Source: Borborobacter arsenicus
GTDB lineage: Bacteria; Pseudomonadota; Alphaproteobacteria; Rhizobiales; Rhizobiaceae
Direction of reading: 5' to 3'
NCBI RefSeq assembly: GCF_003934165.1
Contig: NZ_RKST01000011.1
Coordinates: forward strand, 62,001 to 126,000
DNA length: 64,000 nt
The translations under genes and the position numbers were made by a program. Every line of letters begins with the position of its first letter. Position 1 is the first letter of the stretch. The notes under the pieces were generated by a model. That model saw only the letters and a program-made list of their open reading frames with translations. It had not been told where the DNA came from and did not search any database. Shown here in pieces: positions 45,350 to 52,774 of this stretch.

Positions 45350-46050
45350 GTATCGTACTCGTCTTCCTTGCCGTGGTGGCTGCGATTGCAGCCTGGTGGC
45401 TGTCTCAGCAGCGGCTGATGGCCAAGCCCTGGCTCGAACAGGGATCGACGGCCGCCTTTCCGCGTACCGAATCGGGTTCGATGCCGGCGGCCAAGATCGG
45501 GCTTGGCGTCTTCCTCGCCGTGGTAGGCTGCCTGTTTGCACTCTTTGCCAGCGCCTATTTCATGCGGATGGGGTTTCCCGATTGGCGCGCGCTGCCGGTG
45601 CCGCCAACGCTGTGGCTCAACACCGGTATTCTGGTGCTGAGCAGCGTCGCGCTGCAATGCGCGGTCTTCGCCGCACGCAACGGACAGTTCGACATGGTCA
45701 GGCTCGGGCTGGTCACCGGCGGGCTTACCGCACTGGCCTTCCTTGCCGGCCAGCTCGTCGTGTGGCGGCAACTGGTTGCCGAGGGTTATTTCCTGTCGAG
45801 CAACCCGGCCAACAGCTTTTTCTATCTGATCACCGCCATGCATGGCCTGCATATCCTTGGCGGGTTGGTAGCGCTTGGCCGTACCACCGCGATCGCCTGG
45901 CGTCCTGAACAGCGAGACCGGCTGACCCTCAGCGTCGAGCTTTGCGCCATCTACTGGCATTTCCTGCTCCTGGTCTGGCTGGCGATCTTCGCCGTCCTGG
46001 CGGGCTGGGCCGCCGGCTTTATCGAAATCTGCCGCCAGCTGTTGACCTAG
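45346..46050 (+). CDS. Cytochrome c oxidase subunit III-type protein, first copy (CoxO-like)
   Basis: 234 residues with five to six membrane spans. The conserved MHGLHILGGLVALGRTT and final WHFLLLVWLAIF are subunit III hallmarks. It starts inside the subunit I stop (ATGA), so translation is coupled. Compared with the second copy it is less typical at its N-terminus (SIVLVFLAVVAAIAAWWLS), as expected for CoxO. Confidence 0.85.
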   Translation: MSIVLVFLAVVAAIAAWWLSQQRLMAKPWLEQGSTAAFPRTESGSMPAAKIGLGVFLAVVGCLFALFASAYFMRMGFPDWRALPVPPTLWLNTGILVLSSVALQCAVFAARNGQFDMVRLGLVTGGLTALAFLAGQLVVWRQLVAEGYFLSSNPANSFFYLITAMHGLHILGGLVALGRTTAIAWRPEQRDRLTLSVELCAIYWHFLLLVWLAIFAVLAGWAAGFIEICRQLLT

Positions 46051-46062
46051 GAGGCGTCGCGA

Positions 46063-46785
46063 ATGGTTGATACGACCTTTACCCAGCCTGCCCAAACCGG
46101 AGCCCGGCCCGACGGCCTACGGGGCGTCGCGACCGACTGGGCTTCAGACCAGCGGGCCTTCAAGAATGTGTCCTGGGGGAAGGCCATGATGTGGATCTTC
46201 CTTCTCTCCGACACATTCATCTTCGGCTGCTTCCTGCTCTCCTACATGACGGCGCGCATGTCGACGGCGGTGCCCTGGCCCAATCCCAGCGAGGTCTTCG
46301 GCCTGCACATCGGCGGTGTCAGCGTACCGCTGCTGCTGATCGCCATCATGACCTTCGTGCTTATTTCAAGTAGCGGCACCATGGCGATGGCGGTGAATTT
46401 CGGCTACCGCCGCGAGCGCCGGAAGACCGCATTGCTGATGCTGGCGACCGCCCTGCTTGGCGCGACCTTTGTCAGCATGCAGGCCTTCGAGTGGACCAAG
46501 CTGATCAGCGAGGGTGTGCGGCCATGGGGAAATCCATGGGGAGCCGAACAGTTCGGCGCCACTTTCTTCATGATCACCGGCTTCCACGGCACCCATGTCA
46601 CGATCGGCGTGATCTTCCTGATCATCATCGCCCGGAAGGTGCTGCGTGGTGATTATGACGTGGAGCGGCGGGGCTTTTTCACCAGCCGCAAGGGCAATTA
46701 CGAGAGCGTCGAGATCATGGGCCTCTACTGGCACTTCGTCGATCTCGTCTGGGTGTTCATCTTCGCATTTTTCTATCTGTGGTGA
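46063..46785 (+). CDS. Cytochrome c oxidase subunit III, second copy (CoxP-like)
   Basis: 240 residues. It is a typical haem-copper oxidase subunit III: WIFLLSDTFIFGCFLLSYM, FFMITGFHGTHVTIGVIFL and YWHFVDLVWVFIFAFFYLW at the C-terminus. It lies 12 bp after the first subunit III gene. Two tandem III-type genes are characteristic of CoxMNOP-like operons. Confidence 0.92.
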   Translation: MVDTTFTQPAQTGARPDGLRGVATDWASDQRAFKNVSWGKAMMWIFLLSDTFIFGCFLLSYMTARMSTAVPWPNPSEVFGLHIGGVSVPLLLIAIMTFVLISSSGTMAMAVNFGYRRERRKTALLMLATALLGATFVSMQAFEWTKLISEGVRPWGNPWGAEQFGATFFMITGFHGTHVTIGVIFLIIIARKVLRGDYDVERRGFFTSRKGNYESVEIMGLYWHFVDLVWVFIFAFFYLW

Positions 46786-46793
46786 GGACAGAC

Positions 46794-47183
46794 ATGGCTG
46801 AAGCGACCGCTCACAACCACATCCATCAACCGATGCCGCATGGACAGGCGAAGGCGGCCAGTGCTCATGCCGAAGGCCAGCAACACCCAATCAAGCTGTA
46901 TCTTGTGGTCTGGGGCTGGCTGTTCATTCTCAGCGCCTGCTCCTACCTCGTCGATTATGTCGGCCTTCAAGGCTATCTGCGCTGGTCGCTGATCCTGCTA
47001 TTCATGATCCTGAAGGCGGGGCTGATCGTTGCCGTCTTCATGCATATGGCATGGGAACGGTTGGCGTTTGCCTATGCGATAATATTGCCGCCGGTGCTGG
47101 TGCTGGTGTTCGTGGCAATGATGGTTTTCGAGTCCGACTATACGCTGCTCAGCCGAACGCTTTTCTTCGGAGCTGCGCCCTGA
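46794..47183 (+). CDS. Cytochrome c oxidase subunit IV family protein
   Basis: 129 residues from ATG 46794, behind GAGGACAGAC. A His/Gln-rich N-terminus (AEATAHNHIHQPMPHGQ) precedes three membrane spans with the family pattern LYLVVWGWLFILSACSYLVDY and AGLIVAVFMHMAWE. This prokaryotic subunit IV stabilises the oxidase. It is the last gene of the operon. Confidence 0.85.
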   Translation: MAEATAHNHIHQPMPHGQAKAASAHAEGQQHPIKLYLVVWGWLFILSACSYLVDYVGLQGYLRWSLILLFMILKAGLIVAVFMHMAWERLAFAYAIILPPVLVLVFVAMMVFESDYTLLSRTLFFGAAP

Positions 47184-47214
47184 AACGGGCCGACTGAAAA
47201 TATCGATACCACCG

Positions 47215-47245
47215 CTTCACGCACGGCGTGAAGGCAAGCCCTTGC
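47215..47245 (+). terminator. Paired hairpins after the cox operon
   Basis: CTTCACGC (47215-47222) and GCGTGAAG (47226-47233) form a perfect stem with loop ACG. A 12-bp palindrome CCCTTGCAAGGG follows. There is no T run, so a processing or Rho-assisted end is likelier than intrinsic termination. Confidence 0.4.
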
Positions 47246-47444
47246 AAGGGGCAGGAAGTGGACCATTTCTGTCCTTGTCATGTCGGAGAGGGCGAAGCTT
47301 CTCGCCTCCCGCAGACGTCACTATACGCGGCACCGCCTGTTCAGGCAGAACAGGAAACGGTGCTGGAGCGCTTTTGAACCGACGCATGTTCCAGTCCGGC
47401 TGGGTGCCGCTCTGGAGCTTTCGTCAAAGCAAGGGGTGCCGGAG

Positions 47445-47918
47445 ATGACGATTGCAAACAGACTGAAAGACTATATCGACGAGCGCGGCGTTGCCTATGA
47501 CACGGTTGCGCATCACCGCACGGCCACAAGCCGGCAATCGGCCACTGCGGCTCATGTGCCGGGCAGCAGGATGGCCAAATCCGTTCTTGTCCACCACGAA
47601 ACCGGCTATGCGCTGGCCGTGGTGCCGAGCACGCACCGGATCGAGCTTGGAATGCTGCAAGACCTGCTCGACCGCCGGCTCGGCCTCGCTTCCGAAACCG
47701 AAGTCGGGACACTGTTCGACGATTGCGACATCGGGGCGGTGCCGCCGATCGGGGCTGCCTATGACGTGCCGGTGATCCTGGACGAGAGCCTGGGCGACGC
47801 CGACGATATCTATTTCGAGGGCGGCGACCACAGGACGCTGGTGCATGTCAGTGGCACGGATTTTCGCAACCTGACCAGCGATGCCCGCCGGGCCCGCTTC
47901 AGCCATCCGTCGATCTGA
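47445..47918 (+). CDS. YbaK/ProX-type aminoacyl-tRNA deacylase domain protein
   Basis: 157 residues from ATG 47445, just after AAGGGGTGCCGGAG. The single YbaK/EbsC domain shows the conserved region MAKSVLVHHETGYALAVVPSTHRI (catalytic-type Lys in MAKSV) and FDDCDIGAVPPIGAAYDVPVI. Relatives hydrolyse mischarged tRNAs such as Cys-tRNA-Pro. It stands alone and is convergent with the DUF2189 gene across a terminator. Confidence 0.87.
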   Translation: MTIANRLKDYIDERGVAYDTVAHHRTATSRQSATAAHVPGSRMAKSVLVHHETGYALAVVPSTHRIELGMLQDLLDRRLGLASETEVGTLFDDCDIGAVPPIGAAYDVPVILDESLGDADDIYFEGGDHRTLVHVSGTDFRNLTSDARRARFSHPSI

Positions 47919-47944
47919 CAAATCGTGGCTGACACCAAAAGCAG

Positions 47945-47974
47945 GCGGCACGCCCCTTTCACAGGGCGTGCCGC
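47945..47974. terminator. Bidirectional terminator
   Basis: A perfect 11-bp stem (GCGGCACGCCC at 47945-47955, GGGCGTGCCGC at 47964-47974) has loop CTTTCACA. On the minus strand it is followed by CTGCTTTT. It separates two convergent genes. Confidence 0.75.
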
Positions 47975-47995
47975 GCGGTAATCAACTGGCTTGAA

Positions 47996-48808
47996 TTATC
48001 GTGAGACGGTAAGCGGCGGCTCCACCGCCTTGCGGTAGACATGCCACGTGGCATGGCCGAGGATCGGCAGCACCACAGCCAGTCCGGCAAATAGCGGCAG
48101 CGAGCCGATGATCAGCAGAACCGCCACCATCAGGCCCCAGACGGCCATGGTGATCGGGTTTTTCCAGACTACCCGCATCGAGGTATGGATCGCCTCATAG
48201 GCACCGACATCGCGGTCGAGCAGCAACGGAAAGGCAACGACCGTAGTGCACAACGCTATGACTGCGAAAACGAAGCCGATGGCGTGCCCCATGATAATGA
48301 GCGTCCAGCCGCGCCCGGTGGCGAAGATTTCATTGATGAAGCTGGAAACCGATGCCGGCGGTTCGGGCCCGAACAGCTGCTGGTAGAAGGTCTGCGCCGT
48401 CAGAAGCCAGGCGATGAAGAGGCCGAACAGCAATATGCCGACCGCCGCGATCGACGGCAGTGCGGGGGAATTGCGGACCTCGAAGGCGTGACGCCAGGAG
48501 GCATCCATCCCTGCCTCGCGCCGCCGGCTGATTTCATAAAGCCCGACTGCGGCAAACGGGCCGATCAGTGCAAAGCCGGAAACCAGCGGAAACAGCAGCG
48601 GCAGGGCGTTGTTGCCGGACGTCCAGGCCGCCAGGAAAACGCCTACCAGAGGATAAATGAGGCAAAGAAAGACGATATGCGACGGCTTGACCATGAAATC
48701 GTCGACACCGCGCATGAAGGCATCGAAAATATCCGAAATGCCAATCTTGCGAACACCAATATGTTCAAGCGTATCGCTGGCACCTGCTATGACGTGAAAG
48801 CCTGCCAT
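47996..48808 (-). CDS. DUF2189 integral membrane protein
   Basis: 270 residues from ATG 48808, 7 bases after GGAGG; ATG 48814 is too close to that site. Six or so membrane spans are seen, with family motifs FDAFMRGVDDFMVKPSHIVFLCLIYPLVG at the N-terminus and DRDVGAYEAIHTSMRVVWKNP near the end. DUF2189 proteins are inner-membrane proteins sometimes linked to cytochrome oxidase regions; the function is unknown. The cox operon lies about 0.8 kb away on the other strand. Confidence 0.83.
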   Translation of the reverse strand: MAGFHVIAGASDTLEHIGVRKIGISDIFDAFMRGVDDFMVKPSHIVFLCLIYPLVGVFLAAWTSGNNALPLLFPLVSGFALIGPFAAVGLYEISRRREAGMDASWRHAFEVRNSPALPSIAAVGILLFGLFIAWLLTAQTFYQQLFGPEPPASVSSFINEIFATGRGWTLIIMGHAIGFVFAVIALCTTVVAFPLLLDRDVGAYEAIHTSMRVVWKNPITMAVWGLMVAVLLIIGSLPLFAGLAVVLPILGHATWHVYRKAVEPPLTVSR

Positions 48809-49003
48809 GACCATTCCTCCTCGATCAGGTCGGGTTCGGTCGCGGTCTGCCGTGCTGTCGTCTAGCGTGAGGGGTCACGCCTGATCGCGACCTGCATTGC
48901 CATCACGGCAATACTACACGTCCTGTTGGGAATTTTCCACATGGCGTTTCAGCAACCGCAGGCCGCGGCCGGGCGGCATGTCGCGCGGATTTTGCGGTTC
49001 AGC

Positions 49004-49028
49004 GTGAATGCCGGCAGCCGGCATTCAC
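49004..49028 (-). terminator. Hairpin after pntB
   Basis: GTGAATGCCGG (49004-49014) and CCGGCATTCAC (49018-49028) form a perfect 11-bp stem, 13 bp past the pntB stop. There is no clear T run. The remaining 175 bp towards the DUF2189 gene shows nothing firm. Confidence 0.6.
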
Positions 49029-49041
49029 GGACTAATGGTAT

Positions 49042-50442
49042 CTAGTGATCCATCGCCTTGACGATGTCGTCGGTCATCTTCTTGGCATCGCCCAAGAGCA
49101 TCATGGTGCCGTCCTTGTAGAACAGCGTGTTGTCGATGCCCGCATAGCCGGACCCCAGCGAGCGCTTGACGAACAGGCAGGTGCGCGCCTTGTCGACTTC
49201 GAGGATCGGCATGCCGTAGATGGGCGAGTTCTTGTCGTCGCGCGCCGACGGGTTGGTCACGTCATTGGCGCCGATGACATAGGCGACGTCGGCCTGAGCG
49301 AATTCGGAGTTGATGTCCTCCAGTTCGAACACCTCGTCGTAAGGCACGTTGGCTTCGGCCAGAAGCACGTTCATATGGCCGGGCATACGGCCGGCGACGG
49401 GATGGATGGCGTATTTGACTTCGACGCCATTGGCCTTCAGCTTGTCGGCCATTTCGCGCACGGCGTGCTGGGCCTGGGCCACCGCCATGCCGTAGCCCGG
49501 CACGATGATGACCTTTTGCGCATTCATCATCAGATATGCGGCATCGTCGGCCGAACCCTGCTTGACGGTACGCTCGATGCCGTCGTCGCCAGCGGCCGCC
49601 GAAGCCTCGCCGCCGAAACCGCCGAGAATGACGGAGATGAAGGAGCGGTTCATGCCCTTGCACATGATGTAGGACAGGATCGCACCCGACGAGCCGACCA
49701 GCGCACCGGTGATGATCAAGGCAAGATTGCCGAGCGTGAAGCCGAGTGCGGCGGCTGCCCAACCCGAATAGGAGTTCAGCATCGACACCACCACCGGCAT
49801 GTCGGCGCCGCCGATCGGTACGATCAGCAGCACGCCGAGCGCCAGCGACAGCACCACGATCAGCCAGAAGATGGTCGTGCTTTGCGTGGTCACCAGAAGG
49901 ACGATCAGCACCGCCAGCGCAATGCCGAGCCCGGCATTGATGACATGGCGTCCCGGCAGCATGATCGGCTTGCCGGACATACGTCCGTCGAGCTTGAGGA
50001 AGGCGATGACCGAGCCGGTGAAGGTGATGGCGCCGATGGCCACGCCAAGCGACATTTCCACCAGGGCCTGGCCATGGATGGCGCCGACCGTGCCGATGCC
50101 AAAGCTTTCCGGTGCATAGACGGCGGCAGCGGCCACCATCACGGCAGCAAGGCCGACGAGGCTGTGGAAGGCGGCGACCAGTTGCGGCATCGCCGTCATG
50201 GCGATGCGGCGGGCAATGACGGCGCCGGCACCGCCGCCGATGGCGATGCCGACCACGATCAGCCCGAAGGCGCCGAGCGAGGGCGTGGCAAGCGCCAGCG
50301 TGGTGGCAATGGCGATGCCCATGCCGACCATGCCGTAGATATTGCCCTTGCGGCTGGTCGTCGGATGCGAAAGGCCGCGCAGCGCCAGGATGAACAGGAT
50401 GCCGGAGACGAGATAGAGGAAGGAGGCGAAGTTGGCGTTCAC
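49042..50442 (-). CDS. pntB: NAD(P) transhydrogenase subunit beta
   Basis: 466 residues from GTG 50442 (MNANFASFLYLVSGILFILAL), behind AAGGAGAAGTGAC. The N-terminal half has eight to nine membrane spans (domain II). The C-terminal domain III binds NADP: VIIVPGYGMAVAQAQHAV and IGANDVTNPSARDDKNSPIYGMPIL. With PntAA and PntAB it uses the proton gradient to make NADPH from NADH. It starts one base after the pntAB stop. Confidence 0.95.
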   Translation of the reverse strand: MNANFASFLYLVSGILFILALRGLSHPTTSRKGNIYGMVGMGIAIATTLALATPSLGAFGLIVVGIAIGGGAGAVIARRIAMTAMPQLVAAFHSLVGLAAVMVAAAAVYAPESFGIGTVGAIHGQALVEMSLGVAIGAITFTGSVIAFLKLDGRMSGKPIMLPGRHVINAGLGIALAVLIVLLVTTQSTTIFWLIVVLSLALGVLLIVPIGGADMPVVVSMLNSYSGWAAAALGFTLGNLALIITGALVGSSGAILSYIMCKGMNRSFISVILGGFGGEASAAAGDDGIERTVKQGSADDAAYLMMNAQKVIIVPGYGMAVAQAQHAVREMADKLKANGVEVKYAIHPVAGRMPGHMNVLLAEANVPYDEVFELEDINSEFAQADVAYVIGANDVTNPSARDDKNSPIYGMPILEVDKARTCLFVKRSLGSGYAGIDNTLFYKDGTMMLLGDAKKMTDDIVKAMDH

Positions 50443-50443
50443 G

Positions 50444-50878
50444 TCACTTCTCCTTCTTCTTGTACATTGCCAGCATGCGCTGGGTGACAAGGAAGCCGCC
50501 GAAAATATTGACCGAGGCAAGCACCAGCGCCACGAAGCCGAAGCCGGTCGCAAGGCCAGCCGCCGAGATGCCGACGGCCAGCAACGCGCCGACCACGATC
50601 ACCGAGGAGATGGCGTTGGTGACGGCCATGAGCGGCGTGTGCAACGCCGGCGTCACCGACCAGACGACATAGTAACCGACGAAGATCGCCAGCACGAAAA
50701 TGGCGAAGCGGAACACAAATGGATCAATCGCGCCGCCCGACAGCGCATGCGCCGTATCACCCACTGGTGCGGCGATCGCCTCTGCCTTTTCGAGATCGGT
50801 AAAGGCAAGACGCACACCGGCAACGGCCTGCTCAAGCTGGTCGAGCGCTTGTTCGAGAGCGGTTTTTTCTTCCATCAC
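50444..50878 (-). CDS. pntAB: NAD(P) transhydrogenase subunit alpha, membrane part
   Basis: 144 residues, with three or four membrane spans after a hydrophilic N-terminus ([21 protein letters not shown]). The conserved [33 protein letters not shown] marks the alpha-2 subunit found where alpha is split, as in Rhodospirillum. The start overlaps the pntAA stop by 4 bases. Confidence 0.93.
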   Translation of the reverse strand: MMEEKTALEQALDQLEQAVAGVRLAFTDLEKAEAIAAPVGDTAHALSGGAIDPFVFRFAIFVLAIFVGYYVVWSVTPALHTPLMAVTNAISSVIVVGALLAVGISAAGLATGFGFVALVLASVNIFGGFLVTQRMLAMYKKKEK

Positions 50879-52146
50879 GCGTCCCCCTTAGATGCCTTGC
50901 CCGCCGTCGATCTGGCAGCAGGCTTTTTCGCGGCGGCCGGTTTTTTGGCGGCGGCTTTCTTCGGCGCTGCCGCCATCTCCGGCTTGACGGCCTTAGCCGC
51001 AGGCGTTGCCGCCGAATTGGCGAAATTGGGGTGCACGACCTTGCCGGCGTCGGTCAGCATCGTCGCCTTGACCAGTTCGTCGTCGCGATTGATTGCAATC
51101 GCCTTGGCGTCCTTGTCGATCATGGTCTCGAGGAAGGCGACAAGGTTCTTGGCATAAAGCAGCGAGGCGGATGCCGCCACGCGGCCGGCCATGTTGAGAT
51201 GGCCGACGATCTTGACGTCATTTGCCGTAGTCACGACCTTGCCGGCAACCGCACCCTCGACATTGCCGCCGCGCTCGACCGCCAGATCGACGATCACCGA
51301 GCCGGGCTTCATCGAAGCGAGCATCGCAGCCGACACCAGCTTCGGCGCCGGCCGGCCGGGGATCAGCGCCGTGGTGATGACGATGTCCTGCTTAGCGATA
51401 TGCTCGGCCGTAAGTGCTGCCTGCTTGGCCTGGTATTCCTTGGACATCTCCTTGGCATAGCCGCCGGCGGTTTCGGCCTGCTTGAACTCCTCGTCCTCGA
51501 CCGCGATGAACTTGGCGCCGAGCGAGGCGACCTGTTCCTTGGCAGCAGGGCGAACGTCTGTGGCGGTCACCACGGCACCGAGGCGACGCGCGGTGGCAAT
51601 GGCCTGCAGGCCGGCGACGCCAACGCCCATTATGAAGATCTTTGCCGCCGGAACGGTGCCGGCCGCCGTCATCATCATCGGTAATGCCCGGTCATATTCA
51701 GCAGCCCCGTCGATCACCGCCTGGTAGCCGGCGAGGTTGGCCTGGCTGGACAGCACGTCCATGACCTGCGCGCGGGTGATGCGCGGCATGAATTCCATGG
51801 CGAACGCCGTCACGCCGGCTTTGGCAAGGGCGGCCACCGCCGGCTCGTTGCCGTAAGGGTCCATGATGGCGATGACTGCGGCGCCGTTTTTATAGGCTTT
51901 CAGTTCGGCCTCGGTCGGGCGGCGAACCTTGAGAACCACATCCGCCTTGCCTGCATCGGCCGCCTTGCCGATCGAGGCGCCGGCCTTGGCGAAGTCCGCA
52001 TCGGGAATGCGCGACAGGGTTCCGGCCCCTGCTTCCACGATCACGTCGAGGCCAAGGCTGACAAGCCGTTTGACCGTATCCGGCGAGGCCGCGACCCGCG
52101 GCTCGTTGGCGTCGATTTCACGCGGAATGAAAACCGTCTGTCCCAC
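50875..52146 (-). CDS. pntAA: NAD(P) transhydrogenase subunit alpha, soluble NAD-binding part, with Lys/Ala-rich tail
   Basis: 423 residues from GTG 52146, preceded by AAGGGGGGC. Domain I features are [20 protein letters not shown] at the N-terminus, the mobile-loop and NAD-binding region [19 protein letters not shown], and [20 protein letters not shown]. Split alpha-1 subunits usually end near residue 380. Here a 47-residue tail (about 377-423) made mostly of Ala, Lys and Pro follows ([20 protein letters not shown]), resembling histone H1-like tails. The tail is outside the catalytic domain and its role is unknown. Confidence 0.95.
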   Translation of the reverse strand: MGQTVFIPREIDANEPRVAASPDTVKRLVSLGLDVIVEAGAGTLSRIPDADFAKAGASIGKAADAGKADVVLKVRRPTEAELKAYKNGAAVIAIMDPYGNEPAVAALAKAGVTAFAMEFMPRITRAQVMDVLSSQANLAGYQAVIDGAAEYDRALPMMMTAAGTVPAAKIFIMGVGVAGLQAIATARRLGAVVTATDVRPAAKEQVASLGAKFIAVEDEEFKQAETAGGYAKEMSKEYQAKQAALTAEHIAKQDIVITTALIPGRPAPKLVSAAMLASMKPGSVIVDLAVERGGNVEGAVAGKVVTTANDVKIVGHLNMAGRVAASASLLYAKNLVAFLETMIDKDAKAIAINRDDELVKATMLTDAGKVVHPNFANSAATPAAKAVKPEMAAAPKKAAAKKPAAAKKPAARSTAGKASKGDA

Positions 52147-52235
52147 CGCATGCCCCCCTTTTTGGCTGGAACTCTGACTTGACGCGGACAGTCACCCGAC
52201 GAGCGAAAGAGGCCTGTCAGGCAAAAGGCGACATA

Positions 52236-52484
52236 TCAGGAGATATGCGTGGGAATGTCGCGAAGCAGGTAGGCGCCAACCGCACAGATGATGATGAAAA
52301 GCACAGTAGCGGAAAAGAACCCGGCGCTGGTGAAGAAGCCGAATGCCATCGCGATCAAAGTGGATGCACAAATGAGCGCGCTGTATTTGGCAAGCGCAAT
52401 GAACAGCTTGTAGGTACGCTCATGCTCGGGATAGTCCATATTGGCACCCGTTTCGAGCGGCCCGGCAGGTGTGTGGTCAGCCAT
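52236..52484 (-). CDS. aa3-type cytochrome c oxidase subunit IV (small bacterial type)
   Basis: 82 residues from ATG 52484, behind GGAGGATTTTTTG. A hydrophilic N-terminus with YPEHERTYKLFIALAKYS precedes two hydrophobic segments, the pattern of the short bacterial aa3 subunit IV family. It lies 89 bp upstream of pntAA on the same strand, an arrangement I recall from other rhizobia. The stop overlaps a small inverted repeat (CATATC-AGGA-GATATG, 52232-52247). Confidence 0.8.
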   Translation of the reverse strand: MADHTPAGPLETGANMDYPEHERTYKLFIALAKYSALICASTLIAMAFGFFTSAGFFSATVLFIIICAVGAYLLRDIPTHIS

Positions 52485-52774
52485 CAAAAAATCCTCCGAA
52501 AAGATTTGACTGCGCACATAGCGAAAAGCGGCGTGGAGGGCAATGCCTCCGGATGTCGCGCCAGCGGCCTTTCCCGCCCTAAGTGCATCATTCGGCTGCG
52601 ACTTCCTGCATTTTTGTCGGTGATGAGCGCGAACCGATCGGTGCAGGGTGACACCGCGTGCTGCAATTGCATTCCAGGTGATAAAATATGATGCATTCAT
52701 TCAAGAATTAATGTAGCCGGATTCTGCGATTTGGGGCGGCGTGTCCTGCCCATCCGTTGTCGGGGTCAGGCGAA

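Noticed and set aside
43445-45541. Long minus-strand frame opposite cytochrome oxidase subunit I
   Set aside because: It is highly charged, low-complexity antisense of membrane-protein codons, a known artefact in high-GC DNA.
42651-47183. Assignment of the oxidase as cbb3 or quinol type
   Set aside because: Subunit II keeps all CuA ligands and subunit I has the A1-type GHPEVY, so it is a cytochrome c oxidase of the aa3 class, not cbb3 or bo3.
49045-50487. Long plus-strand frame opposite pntB
   Set aside because: It is His/Arg/Asp-rich antisense of a membrane protein gene with all PntB motifs on the other strand.
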